Positions 1-7,400 of a stretch of DNA of 13,979 nt are shown in pieces. The stretch comes from Elusimicrobiota bacterium (GTDB taxonomy: Bacteria; Elusimicrobiota; Elusimicrobia; UBA1565; UBA9628): positions 1-13,979 of the forward strand of contig JAQUNT010000013.1 in the NCBI GenBank assembly GCA_028717525.1, given 5' to 3'. The translations under genes were made by a program, and so were the position numbers. Under the pieces are notes generated by a model that was not told where the DNA came from, ran no database searches, and saw only the letters and a list, made by a program, of their open reading frames with translations. How positions within the stretch are numbered: the first letter of the stretch is position 1; every line of letters starts with the position of its first letter.

Positions 1-557
1 AGGACGCCGACCTCTTGAAGCTCTGCGCGCTCAAGGGCGAGACGCACCTGGAGATGGCGGCCGTGCCCCGGATCGTCGCCTTGGCCTTGCGGGCGCGGCC
101 CGACTCGGTCTGCATCGTGCCGGAAGGGGCCCGGGAAGTGACCACCCAGGGCGGGCTCGACCTCAGGACCCGGTCCCAGGCCGTGGGCCAGGCCGTCGCC
201 AAGCTCAAGAAGGCCGGCATCGAGGTCAGCCTCTTCATCGATCCCGAGGCGGCCAGCGTGCGCGCGGCCAAGTCCCTGGGCGCCGACGTCGTCGAGCTCT
301 GCACCGCGGCGTACGCCGAGGCCAAGGGCAAGAACCGGCGCTCGGCCGAGCTGGAGCGCCTGGAACTGGCGGGCTATCTGGCCGACGAACTGGGCCTGGG
401 CCTGCACGCGGGCCACGGCCTCGACTACCACAACGTGCGCCCGGTCGCGCGCATCCCCAGGCTGGGCGCGCTCAACATCGGATTCTCGATCATCGCCCGC
501 TCGGTGTTCGTGGGCCTCAAGACGGCCGTTCTGGAGATGAAGCTGCTCCTGAGCTAG
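1..557 (+). CDS. pdxJ: Pyridoxine 5'-phosphate synthase PdxJ (5' end outside window)
   Basis: PdxJ condenses 1-deoxyxylulose 5-phosphate with 3-amino-2-oxopropyl phosphate to make pyridoxine 5'-phosphate, the last ring-forming step of the DXP-dependent vitamin B6 pathway, in the cytoplasm. The reading frame is open from base 3, so the gene enters from outside. About 185 residues are present out of the usual ~240. Visible family signatures in order are HLEMA (with the conserved active-site Glu), VPEGAREVTTQGGLDL, VSLFIDPE, HAGHGLDYHNV (phosphate-binding and catalytic His region) and the C-terminal LNIGFSIIARSV followed by a GLK..VLEMK helix. The N-terminal part with the DHIATLR-type motif is missing because of the window edge. 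The apparent TTG start at 15 is internal. The stop lies 4 nt before glmS, so the two are probably co-transcribed. Confidence 0.95.
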   Translation, partial: DADLLKLCALKGETHLEMAAVPRIVALALRARPDSVCIVPEGAREVTTQGGLDLRTRSQAVGQAVAKLKKAGIEVSLFIDPEAASVRAAKSLGADVVELCTAAYAEAKGKNRRSAELERLELAGYLADELGLGLHAGHGLDYHNVRPVARIPRLGALNIGFSIIARSVFVGLKTAVLEMKLLLS

Positions 558-561
558 GCCC

Positions 562-2410
<1,849 letters not shown>

Positions 2411-2427
<17 letters not shown>

Positions 2428-2875
2428 CCTGCCGTCCTGGTCGCATTTCTCCCGCCCTCAGCACGCGGGGACGCGGCCCTTCGCGCTGGGGGTGCTGGTG
2501 GGCATCCTGGTCGCCCTGCTGCCCTGGGAGCCCGCCGGCGTCTGGCTGGCCGGCCGCTTCGACCTGGCGCGCTCCCGGCGCGCGGAGCGCCGGGCCATGG
2601 CGCCCCAGCTGGCCCTGGCGCGGCGGCTCGCCCTCTCCTACGAGGCCGTGGCCGCCGACCCCAAGGCGCATGCCGGCGAGCCCGTGGCCTGGTGCGTGGA
2701 CCACCCGGGCGCGGGGGTCGCGTTCCTGGAGGGCCGCCCTTCCCAGCCGCTGGTCTGGTCCAACGACGCCGCCGTCCCGGTCACCGGGTCCAAGGGCCGC
2801 TGCGCCAAGGTGCTCGCGGTGGTCGAAGGGGCGGGGCCGGACGGGGTGAGGCTGCGCTTCGTGGGCCAGCCTTAG
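2411..2875 (+). CDS. Unrecognised single-pass membrane protein (154 aa)
   Basis: I do not recognise this family. The protein has a short cytoplasmic-type N-terminus, one hydrophobic segment at about residues 24-39 (FALGVLVGILVALLPW), a basic Arg-rich helix (about 50-75), and a C-terminal globular part (about 80-154) with two cysteines, Cys95 in AWCVDHPG and Cys131 in GRCAKVL. The pattern DPKAHAGEPVAWCV and the following beta-rich stretch faintly recall small OB-fold domains, which is only a guess. The GTG start at 2411 overlaps the last 17 nt of glmS. No better in-frame start precedes the hydrophobic helix. The stop is 7 nt before acpS. Third-position G/C is as high as in the neighbouring genes, which supports real coding. 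The tight fit between glmS and acpS suggests an operon member with an envelope-related or scaffold role. Confidence 0.75.
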
Positions 2876-2882
2876 CCTGCCT

Positions 2883-3218
2883 ATGGAGATCGGGCTCGAT
2901 ATCGTGGAGGTGCGGCGCATCCGGCGGGTGATCCAGCGCACGCCGGGCTTCCTGGCCCGGGTTTTCACCAAGGACGAGATCGCCTATTGCCGCGGCCACA
3001 AGGACCCCTGGCCGCACTACGCCGTGCGCTTCGCGGCCAAGGAGGCGGTCTGGAAGGCCCTGGGCCGGGAGCGCCTCGCGCTGAAGGACATCTCGGTCGA
3101 GCGCGGCAGCCGCGGCAAGCCCAGCGTGCTCATCCAGGGCAGACGCGCGGCCAGGCTGAAGCTCTCTTTGTCGCACGGCGAGGACTACGCCGTGGCCGTG
3201 GCGCTCCAGGAGGACTAG
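2883..3218 (+). CDS. acpS: Holo-[acyl-carrier-protein] synthase AcpS
   Basis: AcpS moves the 4'-phosphopantetheine arm of coenzyme A onto a serine of acyl carrier protein, activating it for fatty acid synthesis. At 111 residues it is slightly shorter than the usual 120-126. The N-terminus MEIGLDIVEVRRI carries the conserved Mg-binding Asp6. FTKDEIAYC (28-36) and RFAAKEAVWKALG (49-61, with Mg/CoA-binding Glu54) are the family core motifs, and the C-terminal LSLSHGEDYAVAVA (94-107) is the conserved SH(E/D) strand. The ATG is placed directly before the family's usual first strand. It follows the 154-aa gene by 7 nt and precedes nnrD by 2 nt. In many bacteria acpS sits directly after pdxJ; here glmS and the membrane protein lie between them. 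Confidence 0.95.
   Translation: MEIGLDIVEVRRIRRVIQRTPGFLARVFTKDEIAYCRGHKDPWPHYAVRFAAKEAVWKALGRERLALKDISVERGSRGKPSVLIQGRRAARLKLSLSHGEDYAVAVALQED
3208..3213 (+). promoter_or_regulatory. Shine-Dalgarno AGGAGG for nnrD
   Basis: A perfect AGGAGG sits inside the last codons of acpS, 7 nt before the ATG at 3221. It fixes the nnrD start at this ATG; the frame is also open further upstream across acpS, but that part is not coding. Confidence 0.75.
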
Positions 3219-3220
3219 GC

Positions 3221-4132
3221 ATGAAGGCCCTCTCCAAGACGGAGCTGCGCGAGGCCCTGGTCCGGCGGGAGCCCGCGGACCATAAGGGGGTCTTCGGCCA
3301 CGTGCTGGTGGTGGCCGGCTCGCGCAATATGGCCGGAGCGGCGGTACTGGCCGCGCGCGCCGCCTTGCGTTCGGGCGCCGGCCTGGTGACGGCCGCGGCG
3401 CCGGCCGGCATCCAGGCCGTCCTGGCCCAGGCGGCTCCCGAAGCGCTGTCCTTGGGCCTGCCGGAGAACGCGGCCGGCTGCCTGCGGCCGGAGGGCGTCT
3501 CGCGCCTGCGCGCCACGCACCGGGAGGCCGGGTATTCGGCCTTGGCCATCGGCCCGGGGCTTTCCCGGAGCCCGGACACGGCCAAGTTCGTGCTCCTGGC
3601 CTTGAGCGCCCTGCCCCTGCCGGCGGTGGTCGATGCCGACGCCTTGAACATACTGGCCGCGCAGGAGGCCGCGGGCGTGCGCCAGCTGATGAAGGCGCGC
3701 AAGCTCCCCTGCATCTTCACGCCTCACCCCGGGGAGATGGCGCGCTGTCTGGGCTGCGACATCAGGCGCGTCAGGGAGGACCGGATGGCGAGCGCGGAGA
3801 GGCTGGCCCGGGACTGGAACGGGGTGGCGCTCCTCAAGGGGCGCGGGACCTTGGTCTCGAGCGGCTCGCGCACGGCGGTGAATCCGACCGGCTGCCCGGG
3901 CCTGGCCAAGGGCGGCACCGGGGACGTGCTCACCGGGCTCGTCGCCGGGCTCTGGGCCCAGATGCTGGCCTCGGGGCGGGGGCGCGGGGACTTGGCGTTC
4001 TGGGCCGCGGCCCTGGGGGCCTGGCTGCACGGCCGGGCCGGGGAGCTGGCCGAGGCCGAGAAGACCGGCTATGCCATGACCGCCCAGGACGTCATCGCGC
4101 ACCTGCCCGGGGCCTTCCAAGAGCTCCTCTAG
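3221..4132 (+). CDS. nnrD: ADP/ATP-dependent NAD(P)H-hydrate dehydratase NnrD (stand-alone)
   Basis: NnrD uses ADP (or ATP) to dehydrate damaged NADHX/NADPHX back to NAD(P)H, a metabolite repair enzyme of the ribokinase-like fold. The 303-residue protein matches only the dehydratase half of the bifunctional Nnr (YjeF) protein; the NnrE epimerase domain is absent. Motifs in order are HKGVFGHVLVVAGS (21-34), GAAVLAARAALRSGAGLVT (39-57), ALAIGPGL (108-114), AVVDADALN (135-143), FTPHPGEMARCL (166-177) and NPTGCPGLAKGGTGDVLTG (221-239), which holds the catalytic Asp235 and nucleotide-binding glycines. The ATG at 3221 has a strong AGGAGG. It ends 9 nt from the convergent 98-aa gene, so the block-1 operon very likely stops here. 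Confidence 0.95.
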   Translation: MKALSKTELREALVRREPADHKGVFGHVLVVAGSRNMAGAAVLAARAALRSGAGLVTAAAPAGIQAVLAQAAPEALSLGLPENAAGCLRPEGVSRLRATHREAGYSALAIGPGLSRSPDTAKFVLLALSALPLPAVVDADALNILAAQEAAGVRQLMKARKLPCIFTPHPGEMARCLGCDIRRVREDRMASAERLARDWNGVALLKGRGTLVSSGSRTAVNPTGCPGLAKGGTGDVLTGLVAGLWAQMLASGRGRGDLAFWAAALGAWLHGRAGELAEAEKTGYAMTAQDVIAHLPGAFQELL

Positions 4133-4136
4133 GAGC
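4123..4136. terminator. Possible weak bidirectional stem between convergent genes
   Basis: The near-palindrome GCTCC-TCTA-GGAGC overlaps the nnrD stop codon. It lies where two convergent genes meet and is symmetric, so it could help end transcription in both directions. It has only five base pairs and no T-run on either side, so it is a weak candidate. Confidence 0.2.
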
Positions 4137-4141
4137 CCGGC

Positions 4142-4438
4142 TCACTCCGTGAACACGGCCCAGACCCGATCCCGGACCGTCGGAACGTAGCACTTCAGGA
4201 AAGCCAGCGCGTCTTCGCCGCTCAGGTCCTCGGCCAGGACCCTGTAGGAGATCTCGTGGTCCGGCCTCCAATGGCGGATGGATCTGGGCGGCAGCAGGCG
4301 GTGGCGTTCCCGGATTTCGTCCAGGTCGGCGGGCGCGGCGAAGACGCCGACGAAGATCTCCTTGAGGGTCGCGTTGACCGCTTCAAAAGAGGTGGCGCGG
4401 CCTTTTTTCACGTTCGTGGCCAGGACTTCTGGGTTCAT
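4142..4438 (-). CDS. Unknown small cytoplasmic protein (98 aa), second gene of coupled pair
   Basis: I do not recognise this protein. It is 98 residues, without signal peptide or membrane segment, and has mixed alpha/beta character. Notable parts are a charged DLDEIRERHRLLPP stretch (about 38-51), a RPDHEISYRVLAEDLSGE segment (about 58-75) and a C-terminal ALAFLKCYVPTVRDRVWAVF with one cysteine. Its ATG overlaps the stop of the upstream 200-aa gene in an ATGA (4435-4438), so translation is probably coupled, and GAAGG just upstream may serve as ribosome binding site. Codon third positions are G/C-rich like the rest of the window. Coupling to the helical 200-aa protein hints that the two act together. 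The + strand frames across this region lack family features and are shadows. Confidence 0.65.
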   Translation of the reverse strand: MNPEVLATNVKKGRATSFEAVNATLKEIFVGVFAAPADLDEIRERHRLLPPRSIRHWRPDHEISYRVLAEDLSGEDALAFLKCYVPTVRDRVWAVFTE

Positions 4439-5037
4439 CCTTCGGCGGGCTCCGCTTCGGTCCAGACCAGGGGCCGCATGGGTACGAAGCGCATGGGCAC
4501 GGGCGTCCGGGGCCTGAGCGCGGCGGCCGGGGCCGCTTTCGGGGCGGCGCTGACCGCTATGACGATCTTGTTGGCGACGCCGGCCAAGGGCTGGGTCAGC
4601 GAGACCAACGCTTCGACCTCCTGCACCAGGTACCAGGCCTCCACCTTGTGCTCGGCCGAGCGGATCGTCTCATGCGCCACCAGGGAGTGGTCTTGGAGGG
4701 TGCTGGCGGACCTCTGCAGCCGGGCGGCCAGCCGCAGCACGGACTGGGCCCGGATCAGGTCCGAATCGGAACCGTGGGCGCCGCGCTCGATGTTCCCCAG
4801 AACGGTGGAGATTCCCCCGAGCTCGACGGCCAAGGCGCGCACGTCGCGCCGGAAATTCTGCAGGTCGTAGCCGAACATGGTGTCCGGGGTCTGGGCTTTG
4901 GGGTTGTCCGTCAAAGCGCGCCTGATGCGGTGGGCGCGGCCCAGCAGGGACTCCAGCTTGCTGACCAGCACGCTGACATGGTCTCCCAACAAGGACATCG
5001 TGCTTTCCATCTGCTTGAGCCCCTTGTCCTGCTCCAT
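4435..5037 (-). CDS. Unknown helical protein with Ala/Pro tail (200 aa), first gene of coupled pair
   Basis: I do not recognise this family. From MEQDKGLKQMES the protein is predicted mostly alpha-helical through about residue 165: a heptad-like opening (STMSLLGDHVSVLVSKLESL), a conserved-looking FRRDVRALAVELGGISTVLGN helix region, and further helices around LRLAARLQRSASTL and AWYLVQEVEALVSL. It ends in a low-complexity Ala/Pro tail with PVPMRFVPMRPL. There is no signal peptide or clear membrane helix. The start at 5037 is chosen because AGGAGG lies 5 nt upstream; a longer reading from 5106 would add a Gly/Pro-rich, non-protein-like start. It overlaps the 98-aa gene by ATGA. A structural or adaptor role is possible, but nothing in the sequence settles it. 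Confidence 0.7.
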   Translation of the reverse strand: MEQDKGLKQMESTMSLLGDHVSVLVSKLESLLGRAHRIRRALTDNPKAQTPDTMFGYDLQNFRRDVRALAVELGGISTVLGNIERGAHGSDSDLIRAQSVLRLAARLQRSASTLQDHSLVAHETIRSAEHKVEAWYLVQEVEALVSLTQPLAGVANKIVIAVSAAPKAAPAAALRPRTPVPMRFVPMRPLVWTEAEPAEG

Positions 5038-5042
5038 CGCTG

Positions 5043-5048
5043 CCTCCT
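5043..5048 (-). promoter_or_regulatory. Shine-Dalgarno AGGAGG deciding the 200-aa start
   Basis: On the minus strand AGGAGG ends 5 nt before the ATG at 5037, an ideal position. It supports this start over an in-frame ATG 69 nt further upstream. Confidence 0.7.
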
Positions 5049-5127
5049 GGGGACAGCCGCCGCGCAATGCGGTGATAGTATGGTCTGGGCCCCGCCTGGC
5101 CGCCATCGGGGAGGCCCTGGAAACCGT

Positions 5128-5158
5128 CTAGTGGAAAGCCCGAAGGGCCCTAGTGGAA
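5128..5158. repeat. 9-bp direct repeat CTAGTGGAA flanking a hairpin
   Basis: CTAGTGGAA occurs at 5128-5136 and again at 5150-5158, with a period of 22 bases. The 13 bases between them contain the inverted repeat GCCC-GAA-GGGC. It may be a small tandem duplication around a terminator or the footprint of a past event. It lies in the 159-base stretch (5038-5196) between the 200-aa gene and the broken exported gene, where I see no other gene. Confidence 0.45.
5138..5148 (-). terminator. Possible terminator downstream of the broken exported gene
   Basis: Read on the minus strand this is GCCC-TTC-GGGC followed by TTTCC. The short GC stem plus T-run lies about 50 bases after the end of the interrupted gene and before the 200-aa gene, as expected for an intrinsic terminator. 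The stem is only four base pairs and the T-run only three, so the call is tentative. Confidence 0.35.
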
Positions 5159-5196
5159 TCCCCGATGCCGGTTCTGAGGGCCGCCGGCGCCGGGGC

Positions 5197-5442
5197 TCAG
5201 TAGTCGGAGCCGCCCGCTCCGGGCGGAGGCTCGAGGTCGTAGAGGCTGAGGTCGAAGAAGAAGGTCCGGCCCCGGACCGTGTAGGAGAAGCAGCCGTTCC
5301 GGCTGGCGCTGATGTTGAAGCCCGCCCCCCACCGGTGGGAGCCCGGGACCTCGCCGACCGTGTTGGCGCTGCTCTGCCGTTAGGCCCGCCTGGCCAGCGC
5401 GGGCAGGCAGATCAGGGCGGCGGCGCAGACGGAACGGCGCAC
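5197..5442 (-). pseudogene. Small exported-protein gene interrupted by an in-frame TAA
   Basis: Reading from GTG at 5442 gives a signal-peptide-like start (basic VRRS, then the hydrophobic core VCAAALICLPALA). A TAA stop at 5382-5380 follows three codons after the expected cleavage point. The same frame then stays open for 60 more residues to a TGA at 5197. The downstream part looks truly coding: almost every third codon base is G or C, and the composition is protein-like (WGAGFNISASRNGCFSYTV, then RTFFFDLSLYDLEPPPG). Because the frame is kept, a single nonsense change in an ~80-residue secreted protein explains the pattern best; a frameshift does not. No in-frame start exists after the stop. 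No strong ribosome site precedes the GTG, which lies 9 nt after the upstream gene's stop, in the same frame. Family unknown. A sequencing or assembly error cannot be excluded. Confidence 0.55.
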
Positions 5443-5451
5443 GAAGTCCGG

Positions 5452-5826
5452 CTACTTGGCCGGCTTGGCCGGCTCCTTGGTCTTCTCCTTCGCGGCCGGG
5501 GCGCCGCCCTTGCACACGCACTTGTGGTTTTTCTTGAACTCGGCCTTCTTGTCGGCCTGCTGCTTCTTGAACTCCGCCTTGGCGGCCTTGCGCTCGGCCG
5601 GGGTCTTGTCCTTGAGGGAAGCCTGGAAGGTCTCCTGATCCGCCTTCATCTGCTTGTGGAAGGACTCGCAGTCCGCGCACATCTTCTTGCCCTTGGCGGG
5701 CTTCTGCGGGGCGGCGGCCTGGTCCTGCGGGGCGGCGGCCGGCTTGGCCTGGTCTTCGGCGAAGGCGAACGCGCCGGCCATCAAGGCGGCCAGCGCCACG
5801 AGCCCGACGAGATGAGTCTTCTTCAT
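5452..5826 (-). CDS. Lysine/alanine-rich exported protein with CxxC and CxC pairs (124 aa)
   Basis: The precursor has a classic signal peptide: MKKTH, a hydrophobic core to about residue 20 and AFA just before Glu24, so it should be exported to the periplasm or surface. The mature part starts with an Ala/Pro/Gln/Lys linker (24-47). A strongly charged helix follows (about 55-100, KTPAERKAAKAEFKKQQADKK) and is bracketed by Cys50/Cys53 (MCADCE) and Cys103/Cys105 (HKCVCKGG), and a Lys/Pro tail closes the protein. The four cysteines, plus His57 and His101, could bind a metal or form disulfides. CADCE is not a heme motif, as no His follows the second Cys. I do not know the family; distant similarity to helical periplasmic metal-stress proteins is a guess. 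The start is set by AGGAGG 6 nt upstream and the signal peptide. An upstream in-frame ATG at 5874 falls in the promoter. Confidence 0.8.
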   Translation of the reverse strand: MKKTHLVGLVALAALMAGAFAFAEDQAKPAAAPQDQAAAPQKPAKGKKMCADCESFHKQMKADQETFQASLKDKTPAERKAAKAEFKKQQADKKAEFKKNHKCVCKGGAPAAKEKTKEPAKPAK

Positions 5827-5832
5827 TAGGAT

Positions 5833-5838
5833 CCTCCT
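5833..5838 (-). promoter_or_regulatory. Shine-Dalgarno AGGAGG of the CxxC/CxC exported protein
   Basis: AGGAGG on the minus strand lies 6 nt before the ATG at 5826. It selects this start, which opens directly with the signal peptide. Confidence 0.75.
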
Positions 5839-5872
5839 TCGGTCCGGGGGCTGGCGGCGCCCCGCGGACTGC

Positions 5873-5901
5873 ATTATAGCCTTAAGAAGGACGGCGATAA
5901 A
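5873..5901 (-). promoter_or_regulatory. Promoter for the minus-strand island
   Basis: The minus strand has a perfect -10 box TATAAT at 5878-5873. Seventeen bases upstream is a weak -35 (TTTATC at 5901-5896). Transcription would start near 5866 and give a leader of about 40 nt containing the AGGAGG of the exported-protein gene. This spot is clearly more AT-rich than the surrounding sequence. Confidence 0.6.
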
Positions 5902-5912
5902 GGCAAATTTGG

Positions 5913-5918
5913 CATAAT
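5913..5918 (+). promoter_or_regulatory. -10 box directly upstream of tsaE (possible leaderless start)
   Basis: CATAAT matches TATAAT at five of six positions and ends 6 nt before the tsaE ATG. No Shine-Dalgarno lies between them. This spacing would put the transcription start at or next to the ATG, the arrangement of leaderless genes. No good -35 is visible. Confidence 0.45.
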
Positions 5919-5924
5919 GACCGC

Positions 5925-6380
5925 ATGGTCGTGACGACCCGGAGCGAAGCCCAGACCCTGACCCTCGGCCGCCGCCTGGGCCGGCTCCTGCGCGGCTACG
6001 ACGTGGTCTGTCTCGACGGCGAGCTGGGCAGCGGCAAGACGACCCTGACCCGGGGCTTGGCCCAGGGCGCCGGCTCGCGCAACCGCGTGGCCAGCCCGAC
6101 CTTCGCCTTGGCCCGCGTCTACCGCGGCTCCCGCTGGCTCATCTACCACGTGGACCTCTACCGGGTGAGCCCGGACCAGACCCGCGACATCGGCCTCGAG
6201 GAGTTCACCTCCGACCCCCGCGGCATCTGCGTGGTGGAATGGCCGCGCGCCGGCGAGGCCTATTATCCCGAGGACCGCCTCGAGGTCCGGCTGGCGCACC
6301 TGCGCGGCGGACGCCGCCTGCGCTTCGTGGGCAGGGGGCCCCGTTCCCGCCGGATCGTCCGGCGACTGGGGCTCAATTGA
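5925..6380 (+). CDS. tsaE: tRNA t6A biosynthesis ATPase TsaE
   Basis: TsaE is the P-loop ATPase that works with TsaB and TsaD to attach threonylcarbamoyl to A37 of ANN-decoding tRNAs in the cytoplasm. The 151-residue length is typical. Motifs in order are DGELGSGKTTLTRGLA (31-46, Walker A), ASPTFALARVY (56-66), YHVDLYR (74-80, with the conserved Asp), IGLEEF (89-94) and VVEWP (103-107). The Arg-rich C-terminus (131-148) is longer and more basic than usual and might contact tRNA, which is inference. The ATG has no Shine-Dalgarno but a -10 box 6 nt upstream. It is the first gene of the block-3 operon and its stop overlaps the tsaB TTG start (TTGA). In many bacteria tsaE directly follows nnr; here a minus-strand island separates the two. 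Confidence 0.95.
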   Translation: MVVTTRSEAQTLTLGRRLGRLLRGYDVVCLDGELGSGKTTLTRGLAQGAGSRNRVASPTFALARVYRGSRWLIYHVDLYRVSPDQTRDIGLEEFTSDPRGICVVEWPRAGEAYYPEDRLEVRLAHLRGGRRLRFVGRGPRSRRIVRRLGLN

Positions 6381-6994
6381 AGATCTTCGCCATAGACACC
6401 ACCGGCGCCGAGCTCAGCCTCGCGTTCCAAGGCCCGGGCCGGGTCTTCTCGTTCGCCCGCGAGCTGGCCGCCCCCAACGACGAGACCCTGCTGCCCCAGG
6501 CGCGCCGGCTCCTGGCCCGGGCCGGGGCGGCTTGGGCGGACCTCGACGCCGTGGCCGTGGCCAGCGGCCCCGGGCGCTTCACCGGCATCCGCATCGGCAT
6601 GGCTTTCGCCGCGGTCCTGGCCCGGCGCCTGGGCGTACCCGCCCTCGCGGTATCGCGCTTCGAGGCTCTCGCGGCCAAGACGCCCGGCCGGCTCGTCTGC
6701 GCCGTGCTTCCGGGCTGGCGCGACGAGACCTTCTACCAGCTGTTCCGGCGCGGCGCCGACGGCGAAGCCAGGCCGGCCGCCGCTCCGGTCTGGGCCGGCG
6801 CCAAGGACTGGGATCGGGCCAAAGTCGAGCTGTCCGCCCGCGGGGCCGTCCTCGCCGCAGCCCTGGTCCGGGCCGAGGACCTTCTGCCCTGCGCCGTCCG
6901 TCTGATGCGGCGCCGGCGGCGCCCGCGCTTCGCGCCCCTCTACCTCAAGCCGGCTTCCTATGAACTCAAGCCCTCGGCCGGCGCTGCCGGCTGA
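6377..6994 (+). CDS. tsaB: t6A biosynthesis scaffold protein TsaB
   Basis: TsaB is an inactive ASKHA-fold paralogue of TsaD. It dimerises with TsaD and recruits TsaE for t6A modification of tRNA. The 205-residue protein is a little short for the family (about 220-230). The N-terminus KIFAIDTTGAELSLAF is the characteristic first beta-hairpin, and SGPGRFTGIRIGMAFA (63-78) is the hallmark motif. The start is TTG at 6377, overlapping the tsaE stop in TTGA. It is the only start codon that begins at the family's usual N-terminus; in-frame ATG codons further upstream lie in tsaE. The C-terminus is basic (RRRRRPRF about 180-187). It overlaps rimI by 35 nt. tsaD and tsaC are not in this window. Confidence 0.93.
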   Translation: MKIFAIDTTGAELSLAFQGPGRVFSFARELAAPNDETLLPQARRLLARAGAAWADLDAVAVASGPGRFTGIRIGMAFAAVLARRLGVPALAVSRFEALAAKTPGRLVCAVLPGWRDETFYQLFRRGADGEARPAAAPVWAGAKDWDRAKVELSARGAVLAAALVRAEDLLPCAVRLMRRRRRPRFAPLYLKPASYELKPSAGAAG

Positions 6995-7400
6995 CCTCGA
7001 CGCGGTCTGCGCCGTCGCGCAGAGCTCCGCCTTCAGCGCCCGGTGGAGCCGGGCGCAGTACGGGGAGGAGATCGCCTGCGGCCGCGGGCTTTTCGCGGTC
7101 GTGGGCGCCGAGCCGATCCGGGGCTATCTCGTGCTGCGCCGGGTGTCCCCCGAGGCCCAGCTCGTGGACCTCGCGGTCCGGCCCCAGGACCAGGGCCGGG
7201 GACTCGGCCGGGCCCTGCTCGACTGCGCCGCGGCGGCCGCGCGCTCCTGGGGCTGCTCCCGGGTCACCCTCGAGGTCAGCGCCGCCAACGCGGCCGCCCT
7301 GCGCCTTTACCTGCGGACCGGCTTCCAGGTTGTTGGCCGCCGCCCGAAGTTCTATAATGACGGCGCGGACGCCATCCTCATGGACCTCCTCCTGCCTTGA
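6960..7400 (+). CDS. rimI: Ribosomal protein S18-alanine N-acetyltransferase RimI
   Basis: RimI is a GNAT-fold enzyme that acetylates the N-terminal alanine of ribosomal protein S18 using acetyl-CoA. The 146 residues match the family length. The acetyl-CoA pyrophosphate-binding motif is LVDLAVRPQDQGRGLGRALL (68-87). The C-terminal signature is LEVSAANAAALRLYLRTGF followed by GRRPKFYNDGADAILM, which is typical of RimI rather than other GNATs. Glu105 and Tyr117 have the same 12-residue spacing as the catalytic Glu and Tyr of the Salmonella enzyme (comparison from memory). The ATG start lies inside the end of tsaB. The tsaE-tsaB-rimI trio is a common cluster, which supports the call. The stop overlaps the next gene's TTG start (TTGA). 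Confidence 0.92.
   Translation: MNSSPRPALPADLDAVCAVAQSSAFSARWSRAQYGEEIACGRGLFAVVGAEPIRGYLVLRRVSPEAQLVDLAVRPQDQGRGLGRALLDCAAAAARSWGCSRVTLEVSAANAAALRLYLRTGFQVVGRRPKFYNDGADAILMDLLLP

Noticed and set aside
5380..5382. Recoded stop (selenocysteine or changed genetic code) in the small exported gene
   Set aside because: The codon is TAA, not the TGA used for selenocysteine, and TAA ends glmS normally in this same window.
5150..5680. Minus-strand 176-codon frame overlapping the exported protein and the broken gene
   Set aside because: Out of frame with both. Gln/Gly/Arg-rich low-complexity product; the other frame has a signal peptide and coding-like third positions.
4648..5829. Long plus-strand reading frame (393 codons) across the minus-strand island
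   Set aside because: Its product is low-complexity Gly/Leu/Arg. It crosses four minus-strand genes, two of which have excellent Shine-Dalgarno sites and signal peptide or helical structure.
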